Of a stretch of 33,105 nt of DNA, positions 26,282 to 33,105 are shown one piece after another. The stretch is from NCBI GenBank assembly GCA_016711405.1, contig JADJSZ010000064.1, positions 1 to 33,105 of the forward strand, written 5' to 3'. Below the pieces are notes generated by a model. That model was not told the origin of the DNA, did not search any database, and saw only the letters and a list, made by a program, of their open reading frames with translations. The number at the start of each line of letters is the position of its first letter. Position 1 is the stretch's first letter. Both the position numbers and the translations under genes were made by a program. This DNA is from Candidatus Hadersleviella danica. GTDB taxonomy: Bacteria > Chloroflexota > Anaerolineae > Promineifilales > Promineifilaceae.

Positions 26282-26484
26282 TGTCATTTGTCCTTCGTCC
26301 TTCGTCCCTTTTCTGTATCGTAGGTTAAAAGTTGGGCATCCCTTTCCCAAATGCCCTACCATAGCCAAACAGTCCGCGCTCTTAACCATTCACCATTCAC
26401 TATTAACCCTTCACAATTCACAATTCCTCCTCCCCCTTCCCCACTACTTGAGCATCTTGCCGATGCACCTTTGAGGAACTCATT
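26282..26484. other. Spacer with TTCACAATTCACAATTC-type short repeats
   Basis: No gene is seen. CCATTCACCATTCACTATTA, then CCCTTCACAATTCACAATTC fill about 26388-26427, and TCCTTCGTCCTTCGTCC lies near 26289-26305. The repeat wording is the complement of the GTGAATTGTGAA type at 9733-9763. Confidence 0.6.
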
Positions 26485-27183
26485 ATGTTACGACCAAATG
26501 TCCACATCATTAACCATGTCGGGCGGTTTGCCAGCCGCCGAGTTGCAGGCGAAATCCTCGCCACCCATGTAGCCGCGCATGTTCGCGCCCACAATTTAGA
26601 AAACATTGTTGTTTTGGGCTTGCCCAAAGGGGGGATTGTGGTGGCCGCCCCCATTGCCCATGCCTTGGGCGTGCCACTCGATTTTGTGGTGACGCGCAAA
26701 CTGTTTGCCCCACACCAGCCCCAATTGGCCATTGGGGCCATTACCGACCCCGGCCGTGCCTTCCTCAACAAACCTGTCATTGATGCGTTGGGGATTACGG
26801 ATGCCTATATTGAAGAAGAGATTGAGCGGGAAAAGCAGGAGATACAGATGGCCACGGGCGCTTATCGCTCTGTCCTGCCCAGCACCTCCCTCGTTGGCAA
26901 AACTGTCATCGTGGCCGATGACAACGTGATAACAGGCTCGACCATGTTCGCCACGTTGCGCGGTCTGTGGGCCGAACGGCCGAACAACATCGTGCTGGCC
27001 ATTCCCATCGCCCCGCGTGACACGCTCATCTCCCTAAGCGAATTTGCCGATTCGATGATTGCCTTGCAAGCCCCCGCCAACTCCTTCTCGAGTATGGTGG
27101 ATTATTACGACGAATATGAACCCGTAACCGACCAAGATGTGATGGCTATTTTGCACCAATTTGTGGCGGAGATGGCCTTTTAA
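26485..27183 (+). CDS. Type I phosphoribosyltransferase-fold protein, 232 aa
   Basis: Predicted PRPP-using transferase of the broad COG1926-like group. The PRPP loop VIVADDNVITGSTM (141-154) has the two acidic residues and the TGSTM phosphate-binding end, and GLPKGGIVVAAPIAHAL (45-61) is the usual second conserved block. Start is supported by GAGGAA about eight bases upstream. The protein is soluble, with an acidic tail. Such proteins often act in nucleobase salvage or as uncharacterised transferases; the base or nucleotide substrate is not readable here. It stands alone between the cyclase and a spacer rich in inverted repeats. Confidence 0.9.
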   Translation: MLRPNVHIINHVGRFASRRVAGEILATHVAAHVRAHNLENIVVLGLPKGGIVVAAPIAHALGVPLDFVVTRKLFAPHQPQLAIGAITDPGRAFLNKPVIDALGITDAYIEEEIEREKQEIQMATGAYRSVLPSTSLVGKTVIVADDNVITGSTMFATLRGLWAERPNNIVLAIPIAPRDTLISLSEFADSMIALQAPANSFSSMVDYYDEYEPVTDQDVMAILHQFVAEMAF

Positions 27184-27587
27184 GAGTCATCGTTCGCGTG
27201 CTTCTCATTCGGCCGTGGGTGTCGTGGTGCAAGAATTTGCGCTACGGCACCCATGTTTTGTTTACGGGGGAAGGCTGTTGTTGGGGGATGGCTCGGCCGT
27301 GAGGCAAAAAAAAAGGGCTAAGGATAAACATGTTTTGCCGCCCGCATACCGTGTTTATCCTTACCCTGATTGAAAAGGAGTCAATGCCTATTCTAGGCGG
27401 CAAATCTGGAAAAAATGTGGAGATGGTGTGTATATATGGTGCGAAGTGGTAAATTGGGGCGAAGATAGAGGCTGGAGATAGAGATAGAGGGATACGTCGT
27501 TGGCCAGCCAACGACATACCCCTCTATCTCTATCTCTACACTCTATCCCCATAACCAGTAACCAGTAACCAGTAACGAATAACCTTT
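27184..27587. other. Spacer with two inverted repeats, no clear gene
   Basis: A perfect 12-bp inverted repeat TAAGGATAAACA / TGTTTATCCTTA lies at 27319-27330 and 27352-27363 with a 21-base loop and no T run, so it is not a standard terminator. A long hairpin (arms 27475-27503 and 27508-27536, 29 bp with two mismatches) carries GAGATAGAGATAGAGG wording. AACCAGTAACCAGTAACCAG repeats precede the PLP enzyme start. A 22-codon frame at 27384-27452 follows AAGGAG, but the spacing is only three bases and nothing else supports it. Confidence 0.7.
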
Positions 27588-28784
27588 ATGAACCACTCTT
27601 TTGCCACCCGTGCCGTCCATGTGGGCGAGCGCACCCCCTTGGGGGCACACACCCCCGTTTCTTCTCCTATCCACCCCAGCGTGGGCTACACCTATGCCAC
27701 CACGGCCGAACTCGATGCCGTGTTGGGCAACGAGCAGGCGGGTTACGTCTACTCCACCCGCTACGCCAACCCCACCACGGCCGCCTTCGAGCAAGCCATC
27801 GCCAACCTTGAAGGGGGCGAGGCCGCTTATGCCACCCCCTCGGGCATGGCCGCCATCCACCTTGCCCTGCTGGGCGCAGGGGTGCGGGCGGGGAGCCATA
27901 TCGTCGCCGCAGGAGATATTTATGGGGCGACTTACTCGCTGGTCAGCCACCTATTTGCCGAACTGGGAGCCATTCCCCATTTGGTAGATGTAGCCGATGT
28001 GGCGGCCGTGGCCGAAAAAGTAGCGGCCGTGCGCCCAGCCGTTTTGCTTGTCGAAACCATCTCCAACCCCCTGTTAAAAACGGCCGATATCGCCGCCTTG
28101 GCCGAAATTGCCCACCAACACGGGACACTTCTGCTGGTGGACAACACCTTTTGCACCCCCTATCTTTGCACCCCGCTGGCACACGGGGCCGATATGGTTA
28201 TCCACAGTGCCACCAAATACATTGCGGGGCATGGGGATGTCATGGCGGGGGTGGTGGTGTGTTCGGCCGTGTTGCGCCAGCGCCTGATGGATGTGAACAA
28301 GCTGATTGGCTCTACCTTGGGGCCGTTCGAGGCGTGGCTGGCTCTGCGCGGCCTCAAAACGCTCCCCTTGCGGATGCGCGAGCAATGCGCCAACGCCCTT
28401 GTGGTAGCCGAATGGCTCGAGAACCATCCCCGCATCGCCCATGTGAATTACCCGTTGCTGGCGGGGTATGGGCAACGGCCGTTGTGGGATGCGCTGACCA
28501 GCGGCAAAGGGGGCGGCGGCATCATCTCCTTTGTCTTGCGCGATGGGGGGCGGGCGGAGGTGTTCCGCTTTATGGAACAGTTGCGATTGTTCCAATCGGC
28601 CACCACGCTGGGGGATATTTACTCGTTGGTGCTGTACCCCGTCATCGCCTCCCACCGCTCGCTGACGGCCGAGCAACGTGCGGCCGTGGGCATCGCCGAT
28701 GGCCTCGTGCGCCTCTCCATTGGCATCGAAGACCCCACCGACCTCATCGCGGATCTCGAGCAAGCACTCGCCACTAGCCACTAA
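27588..28784 (+). CDS. Cys/Met-metabolism PLP-dependent enzyme (cystathionine gamma-synthase/lyase family), 398 aa
   Basis: PLP enzyme of transsulfuration or methionine metabolism. Family marks are YVYSTRYANPT (53-63, phosphate-contacting Tyr/Arg of the neighbouring subunit), TPSGMAAIHLAL (83-94), VDNTFCTPYLCTPLAHGAD (184-202), the Schiff-base Lys210 in HSATKYIAGHGDV, and the closing RLSIGIEDPTDLI. Length is typical (about 380-400 aa). Family members include MetB, MetC-type lyases and O-acylhomoserine sulfhydrylases; the exact reaction cannot be set because the substrate-specific residues are shared. No ribosome site is seen; the start is taken as the first ATG of the frame, after the AACCAGTAAC repeats. 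Cytoplasmic homotetramer by family. Confidence 0.94.
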   Translation: MNHSFATRAVHVGERTPLGAHTPVSSPIHPSVGYTYATTAELDAVLGNEQAGYVYSTRYANPTTAAFEQAIANLEGGEAAYATPSGMAAIHLALLGAGVRAGSHIVAAGDIYGATYSLVSHLFAELGAIPHLVDVADVAAVAEKVAAVRPAVLLVETISNPLLKTADIAALAEIAHQHGTLLLVDNTFCTPYLCTPLAHGADMVIHSATKYIAGHGDVMAGVVVCSAVLRQRLMDVNKLIGSTLGPFEAWLALRGLKTLPLRMREQCANALVVAEWLENHPRIAHVNYPLLAGYGQRPLWDALTSGKGGGGIISFVLRDGGRAEVFRFMEQLRLFQSATTLGDIYSLVLYPVIASHRSLTAEQRAAVGIADGLVRLSIGIEDPTDLIADLEQALATSH

Positions 28785-28954
28785 CCACTCGCCACTTCCC
28801 CACCCACCTACCCATTTGTCTAGGTTCCCCCTACCCACTGCGGCGGTGTGCCCCCTTCCTTTTTTCGGTAAGCTAAGGACAACTCGAAAAACCAACACGT
28901 GGGCGGTAGAGATACCCTCTATCTCTATCTCCCCCCTCTATCTTTAGGAGAAAA
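28785..28954. other. Spacer with the third CTCTATCTCTATC repeat copy
   Basis: The dispersed repeat (ACCCTCTATCTCTATCTCCC and following bases) lies at 28914-28944, ending just before the AGGAG ribosome site of the protease gene. The rest holds CACTAGCCACTAACCACTCG wording near 28770-28795, overlapping the end of the PLP gene. No promoter or terminator could be assigned. Confidence 0.6.
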
Positions 28955-29845
28955 ATGAGTAACTTACTAACCGAACTCTCGAATGGATTCGCGGCCGTGG
29001 TTGAAACCGCCTCGGCCAGCATGGTGCGGGTGGAAGGGCGGCGGCGGCAAGCGGCAACAGGCATTATTTGGTCGGCCGATGGGCTGATTGTGACGGCCGA
29101 CCATGTGCTACGCACCAACGACAAGGTGGTGGTGGGCTTGCCCGATGGCCAAACGGCCGAGGCACGGCTTGTCGGCCGTGACCCCAGTACCGATTTGGCT
29201 TTGTTGCAGGTGGATGGCGTAGCGGGTTGGGCAACCTTGCCCACGGCCGATGACCTCAAGGTGGGGCATTTGGTGCTCGCCCTCGGCCGACCGGGGCACA
29301 GCGTACAGGCCACATGGGGCATTCTCAGCGCCCTTGGTGGCGAATGGCGCACGGGCGCGGGCGGCCACATGGCGCGTTACATCCAAACGGATGTCCTGAT
29401 GTACCCCGGCTTCTCGGGCGGGCCGCTGGTCAATGCGGCTGGCCAACTCGTCGGCTTAAACAGTTCCGCTTTGGCGCGGGGGGCCAGTGTAACCATCCCC
29501 ACCGCGACGCTGGAGCGGGTGGCCAACAGCTTGCAGACGCATGGCAAGATGAAGCGGGGCTATTTGGGCATCAGCACCCAAGCTGTGCGCTTGCCGCAAG
29601 CGTTGGTGCAAGAGTTGGGGCAAGAGACGGGGCTGTTGATTGCAGGTGTGGAAGGGGGCAGTCCCGCCGAAACGGGTGGCTTGTTCCTCGGCGATACCAT
29701 CGTGGCCGTGGCTGGTGCGCCCATCCGCCAGCACGATGATTTGGTGGCACAACTGAACGGCTCGGCTGGCCAAAAGACCCCCATTCGCCTTGTGCGCGGC
29801 GGCCAAGTGCATGAATTGCAGGTGGTGGTGGGGGAGAAGGAATAG
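28955..29845 (+). CDS. HtrA/DegP-like S1C serine protease with PDZ domain, 296 aa
   Basis: Trypsin-fold protease with the full triad: His50 in IVTADHVLR, Asp80 in PSTDLALLQV and Ser154 in YPGFSGGPLVN. A PDZ domain follows from about residue 195 (YLGISTQAVRLPQ, GSPAETGGLFLGDTIVAVAG). AGGAG five bases before the ATG fixes the start. HtrA proteins are usually exported or membrane-anchored, but the N-terminus here (MSNLLTELSNGFAAVVETAS) has no signal peptide or membrane segment, so a cytoplasmic or unconventional location is implied. Such short S1C proteins act in quality control or regulatory cleavage; the target is unknown. The single gene ends in a strong terminator. Confidence 0.93.
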   Translation: MSNLLTELSNGFAAVVETASASMVRVEGRRRQAATGIIWSADGLIVTADHVLRTNDKVVVGLPDGQTAEARLVGRDPSTDLALLQVDGVAGWATLPTADDLKVGHLVLALGRPGHSVQATWGILSALGGEWRTGAGGHMARYIQTDVLMYPGFSGGPLVNAAGQLVGLNSSALARGASVTIPTATLERVANSLQTHGKMKRGYLGISTQAVRLPQALVQELGQETGLLIAGVEGGSPAETGGLFLGDTIVAVAGAPIRQHDDLVAQLNGSAGQKTPIRLVRGGQVHELQVVVGEKE

Positions 29846-29877
29846 TCTCTCTTTTGCCACTGTCGCTGTACCCAATT

Positions 29878-29915
29878 AGACCTCGCAGGGAGAGATGCCC
29901 TGCGAGGTCTTTTTT
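29878..29915 (+). terminator. Rho-independent terminator after the HtrA-like gene
   Basis: A 13-bp perfect stem AGACCTCGCAGGG (29878-29890) pairs with CCCTGCGAGGTCT (29898-29910) over a 7-base loop and is followed by T5. The leftward metalloprotease gene ends at 29917, so the site separates two convergent genes. Confidence 0.92.
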
Positions 29916-29916
29916 G

Positions 29917-30705
29917 TTAGGGTCGTGCCACAAGTGGCAAATAGATGGGGTAGGAATTGATCACAAGGGGAATATCGGCCGTGGAAATGAGCGTGACCAC
30001 GGCCGTTTGGCTGGTATTCCCTTGCGAGGTAGCTGTCAAAAGGACGCTGTCCATCTCGTCATCGGCCGCCGAGGCGGGGATGGTCACAAACAGTTGGATG
30101 ATTCCAGTTTGTCCTGCGGCTAGGGTGAGGCTGGTCTGGCTGAGTTGGGTCGGCCACAGTGATATGCCCAGTGCCACCTGAATTGTATCTGTGGTGTTGC
30201 CTGTATTGGTCAGGGTGATGGTGTGGGTGAGGGTGGTGTTGGGTGGGCCGATTTGGGCGGCCGTGCCTGTGGCCGACACGCCAAAAATTGTGCCTACTTG
30301 AATGGTCACGGGGGTGATTGGGCTGTTGTTGGTGCCATCGTGGGCCGTGTAGAAAAAGTAATCAAAGCCGCTGAAGGGCAGGGTGGGGGTGTAGATGAAA
30401 CTACCCGCAGGGTTTAGGGTGAGTGTGCCGTGGAGGGGTGCGGCCATGAGTACGGCCGTGAGGGGGCTATTTTCCACATCGCCATCGTTGCTGAGCAGGC
30501 CTGTGGTGGTTGGGATGATGAGAGGGCCATCGGCTGTGTAGGTATCAAAGCCAGTTTTGGGGAGCATCATCCACGGCCGTGACCGTGGCCAAGAAGGTTT
30601 GCGTGGCTTGTTCCAAGCCATCCGAAACGGTGACGGTAATGATGGATGTCCCGAATTGGTGGAAGAGGGGCACAAGTTTAAGCGTGCGGTTGGCTCCATT
30701 GCCAC
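29917..30705 (-). CDS. Secreted metalloprotease, C-terminal part: cadherin-like repeat, NEW3-like domain and IYLPLV tail
   Basis: End of the protein that starts beyond 32640. The good frame begins near 30560 (restored as VDDAPKTGFDTYTADG). It holds a cadherin-like module (LLSNDGDVENSPLTAVL, GTLTLNPAGSFIYTPTLPF). A fibronectin/NEW3-like domain follows (TLTHTITLTNTGNTTDTIQV, SQTSLTLAAGQTGIIQLFVT). The tail is INSYPIYLPLVARP. The first 45 or so residues of the open frame, before the join, are not coding in this frame. The tail matches that of the lamin-tail protein (IYLPLVMRP) and may be a sorting or anchoring signal. Extracellular. Confidence 0.82.
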   Translation of the reverse strand: MAMEPTARLNLCPSSTNSGHPSLPSPFRMAWNKPRKPSWPRSRPWMMLPKTGFDTYTADGPLIIPTTTGLLSNDGDVENSPLTAVLMAAPLHGTLTLNPAGSFIYTPTLPFSGFDYFFYTAHDGTNNSPITPVTIQVGTIFGVSATGTAAQIGPPNTTLTHTITLTNTGNTTDTIQVALGISLWPTQLSQTSLTLAAGQTGIIQLFVTIPASAADDEMDSVLLTATSQGNTSQTAVVTLISTADIPLVINSYPIYLPLVARP

Positions 30706-30840
30706 TAATGATGATGTTGTTGTGGGGGATAAGGGTTGGGTTGCCGCTTTCGGCCAATACGACTAATGCCCCCGCTGTGGTTTGGGTATCGCCAATGGTA
30801 ATGGTTATGGGTTGGCTGATTGTGTCTTCGGGGAAGGTTT
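30545..30840 (-). CDS. Secreted metalloprotease, short segment in a third frame
   Basis: Joins the pieces on either side. If one T is restored near 30835, the text runs FPEDTISQPITITIGDTQTT, then GALVVLAESGNPTLIPHNNI, then IISGNGANRTLKLVPLF and TVSDGLEQATQTFLATVTAV. This is an extracellular Ig- or cadherin-like repeat ending VSDG. The frame closes at NWL-stop by another single-base change near 30560. No start codon is expected; it is an internal stretch. Confidence 0.7.
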
Positions 30841-31218
30841 GGTTTGGTAGGGGTTGTAAGGTTGGAGGGTGTTGTTCGGGGTGGCGCTGAAGTTGATGCC
30901 ATTTATATCTGTGCCGCTGACCAGCACATTTTGGTTATTGGGGGTCATGCCATAGCCATGCCAAGAGGGCCGCACCACATACATGCCATCGGGCAAACCC
31001 GTGAGGGTGTATTGCCCTGCGCTGTCGCTGTAGGTTAGCCATGTTTGGCCGCCTAAGGTGGCGGTGACACGCACCCCCTCGGCCGTGCCACCTGTTATGG
31101 TGCCGCTAATTTTATGCGTAGTGGGCGTACCAACTTGTACAACAACCAATTGGCTAACCGTTCCTCCTTTCATATCGGAAACGGTGACGCGCACGACATA
31201 ATCCCCGCTTGGCTCCAT
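30805..31218 (-). CDS. Secreted metalloprotease, middle segment: end of PKD domain and carboxypeptidase-regulatory-like domain
   Basis: Joins the 31170-32640 piece if one G is restored near 31210 (QAGDYVVRVTVSDMKGG). It reads the end of a PKD domain, then a beta-sandwich like the carboxypeptidase regulatory domain (HKISGTITGGTAEGVRVTAT, LTYSDSAGQYTLTGLPDGMY). The frame ends at a false stop near 30807 and continues in the next piece. ISG.I....GV.V.........D..G.Y...GLP.G.Y is the usual pattern of that family. Confidence 0.8.
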   Translation of the reverse strand: MEPSGDYVVRVTVSDMKGGTVSQLVVVQVGTPTTHKISGTITGGTAEGVRVTATLGGQTWLTYSDSAGQYTLTGLPDGMYVVRPSWHGYGMTPNNQNVLVSGTDINGINFSATPNNTLQPYNPYQTKPSPKTQSANP

Positions 31219-32640
31219 TGGTAGCTGATGGTGGGATTGTTGGTACTGCCAAATTGGTCATCGTCAAAATCCCAGTGGTAAGCGAGGGTATCGCCATTGG
31301 CATCTGTGGCGGTGGCGGTAAAGTGGGTGGTGGTGTTCAGGGGAATGATGAGGCTTTCGGCCGTGAGGGTGGCTGTGGGGGCCACATTGCTGGGGAATGG
31401 GCCGCGATTGATGGTTATATCGAGGTAGCTATCTGGCGTAGTGCCCCCACGGCCGATGGGGGTGATGAACCATTGGGCTTGGGTATCGGCTAAAGTACGG
31501 CCGATGGTTAGGGCGGAGTCGTTGGTATCGCCCGCACTGTTAAATTGGCCAAAGGGGGAGCTGGGGGTTGTATCGAGGAGGGGGGCTGTTCCGGCCGTGC
31601 CCGGCCACGGGGTGAAGCCAAGGAGTACGCCATTGCTCGTCCATGCGTTAGCGGGGAAGAGTTGGCGATATTCTAGCCAATAGTCGCGCACATCACGCGG
31701 GAGGCGAAGCAGGAGGGTGTGGTTGGGGACAAGGGTGGGGGTATCCATCGCATAGAGGCGATAGGTGCCGCTGTTGGTGACGGCCGTAACATGGCTGGCT
31801 GGCAACCAGCCCAAACGCTCTTTGCTATAGGCGGTATGGTGGTAGCGGCTATCGGTGCCTACCCCCATCACATCAAACGCATTGCCATAATTGGTGTATT
31901 GCCCCGGCCCGATAATGCTCTGGCCAGCACTATTTGTGTTCCAATTGGTAGCATGGCGCAAACCCAAGTTGTGCCCTAATTCATGGCTTAGGGTGGGAAA
32001 GTTGGGGTTGGTGAGCAATAGCCCCTTATTGCCGTTGTTGGCGGCCGATGCCCCAAAATAATCGGTGGTTACAACAGCATCTAAATCATAATCATCGGGG
32101 TCATATCCGGCCGCTCGGGCCAGATTGCGAGTATCTACTCGGAATTTGTTAAATGAATTGCGAAACCCTTGCGCATCACCCGGCGAGAGAGGGTAATCGG
32201 ACGTGCTTGTGGTGAGGGTTAGGATGGGGGTTACGGTGATATTGTTCAACGAGAGTTGTCCGTAGGCGGTTGTTTGCCAAAACAGGTTGGTTTGGTTAGC
32301 CACATTCAGGATGGCCGTTGGATTGGTGCTGGTGAGTGGCATATCCGCATAGGAAACCAAAATAAGCAGAATGCTTTTAGAACCAGTTGTCCACTCGGAG
32401 GGGAAGAGGGGGGGCTGAATGGGCGGGTTGAGTACGGAGGAATCGGTAATGCTTATTTGGGTGGTGGAGGTCAGCACCCCACCACGGCCGTCTTGGATGG
32501 TGGTGGTAATCGAGTAAACCACATCCAAGTTATACCGCCAATGAACAGGGTTTCCGTAGGCACGCAATCCATCCCCCATCTCCCATGTATAAGTCAGTGG
32601 ATCACCATCGGGGTCAGCGGCGGCTAGTTGTAAAACAAAA
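31170..32640 (-). CDS. Secreted M11/gametolysin-like zinc metalloprotease with PKD domains, 5'-truncated
   Basis: The zinc motif HELGHNLGLRH (31952-31984) with Met-turn FDVMGVG identifies a metzincin of the gametolysin (M11) type. A partial PKD domain precedes it (AAADPDGDPLTYTWEMGDG) and another follows (TATDANGDTLAYHWDFDDD). The frame stays open upstream through the bL28 terminator to 32939, but that upstream part is not protein-like. The recognisable text starts in the middle of a PKD domain at about 32640-32650, with no signal peptide, start codon or ribosome site. The 5' part of the gene is therefore missing at this point, by deletion, rearrangement or assembly joining. The 3' part continues in the three segments to its left, giving about 900 aa in all. 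Confidence 0.85.
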
Positions 32641-32656
32641 AAAGTTCCCAAACAAA

Positions 32657-32684
32657 AAAAAACGCCCCTTGAGGGGCGTTTTTT
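32657..32684 (-). terminator. Rho-independent terminator of the bL28 gene (bidirectional)
   Basis: Perfect A6-CGCCCC / GGGGCG-T6 stem (32657-32668 with 32673-32684) with a 4-base loop, about 24 bp past the rpmB stop. The symmetric A and T runs allow function on both strands. Confidence 0.92.
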
Positions 32685-32707
32685 GTGAAACTTGGGCGCA
32701 ATTTGGT

Positions 32708-32950
32708 CTAAATAACGTCTTTGAGTTGCAACCCTTGGTCGCGCAGGTAGTTCATCAAACCACCTTTCTTGTCCATGGTGCGCATGGCGCGAGTGGAAAG
32801 GCGCAGGTTGACGAACCGGTCGAGTTCGGGCACGAAAATCCGCTTGGATTGGATATTGGGCAGGAAGCGACGACGGGTTTTCTTGAGGGAGAAGGGCACG
32901 TTGTTGCCGGCCATGGGGCCTTTGCCTGTGAGTTTGCATTTACGAGACAT
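32708..32950 (-). CDS. rpmB: 50S ribosomal protein bL28, 80 aa
   Basis: Component of the large ribosomal subunit. The sequence MSRKCKLTGKGPMAGNNVPF, then KTRRRFLPNIQSKRIFVPEL and VNLRLSTRAMRTMDKKGG is the standard bL28 pattern. Length is usual (about 60-80 aa). The ATG at 32950 has AAGGTG about seven bases upstream on the minus strand; the GTG at 32959 would overlap that site, so it is rejected. The CxxT/CxxC zinc motif of some bL28 proteins is not seen (only one Cys), so this is a zinc-free type. The single gene has its own terminator. It is a housekeeping marker showing this is chromosomal DNA. Confidence 0.97.
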   Translation of the reverse strand: MSRKCKLTGKGPMAGNNVPFSLKKTRRRFLPNIQSKRIFVPELDRFVNLRLSTRAMRTMDKKGGLMNYLRDQGLQLKDVI

Positions 32951-33105
32951 TTTTAACACCTTACCTTAAATGAAATGTTCGGGCCTGTGCAGGCTGGCAA
33001 AAACGGCCGTGAAGGCTATTTTTGCTCCGTTTTGTACAGAATTGAAAACAGATGGGGAGCTTTGCTGAAAAGCAACGGCTATTTATACGTGAGAACGGCC
33101 GTGAT
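32951..33105. other. Upstream region of rpmB
   Basis: Holds the ribosome site (AAGGTG) and two CGGCCG sites (33005, 33096). No convincing -35/-10 pair was found on either strand, so no promoter is called. No other gene is seen up to the window end. Confidence 0.5.

Noticed and set aside
27384..27452. 22-codon frame after AAGGAG
   Set aside because: Spacing of three bases is too short and nothing supports translation; kept only as a note in the spacer entry.
1..33105. tRNA, rRNA and insertion sequences
   Set aside because: I saw no clear TPsiC-like GGTTCGAATCC signature, no rRNA wording and no transposase motif on either strand.

Overview
The window looks like chromosomal DNA of a Chloroflexota (Chloroflexi) bacterium, probably Anaerolineae/Caldilineae-like. 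The reasons are GC-rich coding DNA, large signalling proteins that combine cyclase, STAND ATPase and TPR modules, big secreted multidomain proteins ending in an IYLPLV-type tail, and intergenic spacers full of short repeats. This placement is inference from gene style; no rRNA or tRNA gene was seen. The palindrome CGGCCG (often extended as ACGGCCGT) is very frequent, except between about 11.0 and 13.04 kb.

Layout. 1-2.1 kb: decayed NB-ARC/TPR gene. 2.18-2.9 kb: a 21-bp palindromic tandem array, then a 72-bp direct repeat with promoter-like sequence. 3.1 kb: small conserved-type protein with its own terminator. 3.6-6.7 kb: divergent aldehyde dehydrogenase and flavin amine oxidase, a plausible amine or polyamine oxidation pair. 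6.85-9.7 kb: two coupled SPFH/Band-7 membrane protein genes, read leftward. 10.1-11.6 kb: secreted beta-helix protein. 11.8-13.0 kb: AT-rich broken beta-propeller lipoprotein gene, probably acquired. 13.0-17.3 kb (minus): double cyclase, STAND ATPase, TPR and a family 5 solute-binding domain in one polypeptide, the most unusual gene here. 17.6-21.8 kb (minus): small CxxC protein and a secreted protein with four lamin-tail domains. 22.1-26.3 kb: intact double cyclase-ATPase-TPR protein. 26.5-29.9 kb: phosphoribosyltransferase, Cys/Met-metabolism PLP enzyme and HtrA-like protease. 29.9-32.65 kb (minus): 5'-truncated secreted metalloprotease with PKD domains. 32.7-32.95 kb (minus): ribosomal protein bL28.

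Many long genes are split by single-base frame changes. At nearly every break I examined the frame is restored by adding or removing one base in or beside a short run, usually G or C. Sequencing or assembly error is therefore the likelier cause for the otherwise well-conserved genes. The first 2 kb is so heavily broken that real decay is also plausible. Split genes are given as their readable pieces, each entry stating the whole.

Functionally the window mixes housekeeping (bL28, PLP enzyme, phosphoribosyltransferase), membrane organisation (SPFH pair), cyclic-nucleotide signalling (two soluble-adenylyl-cyclase-like proteins either side of a large secreted protein) and secreted adhesion or degradation proteins. 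The cyclase-solute-binding fusion suggests direct coupling of peptide or small-molecule sensing to cyclic nucleotide synthesis in the cytoplasm.
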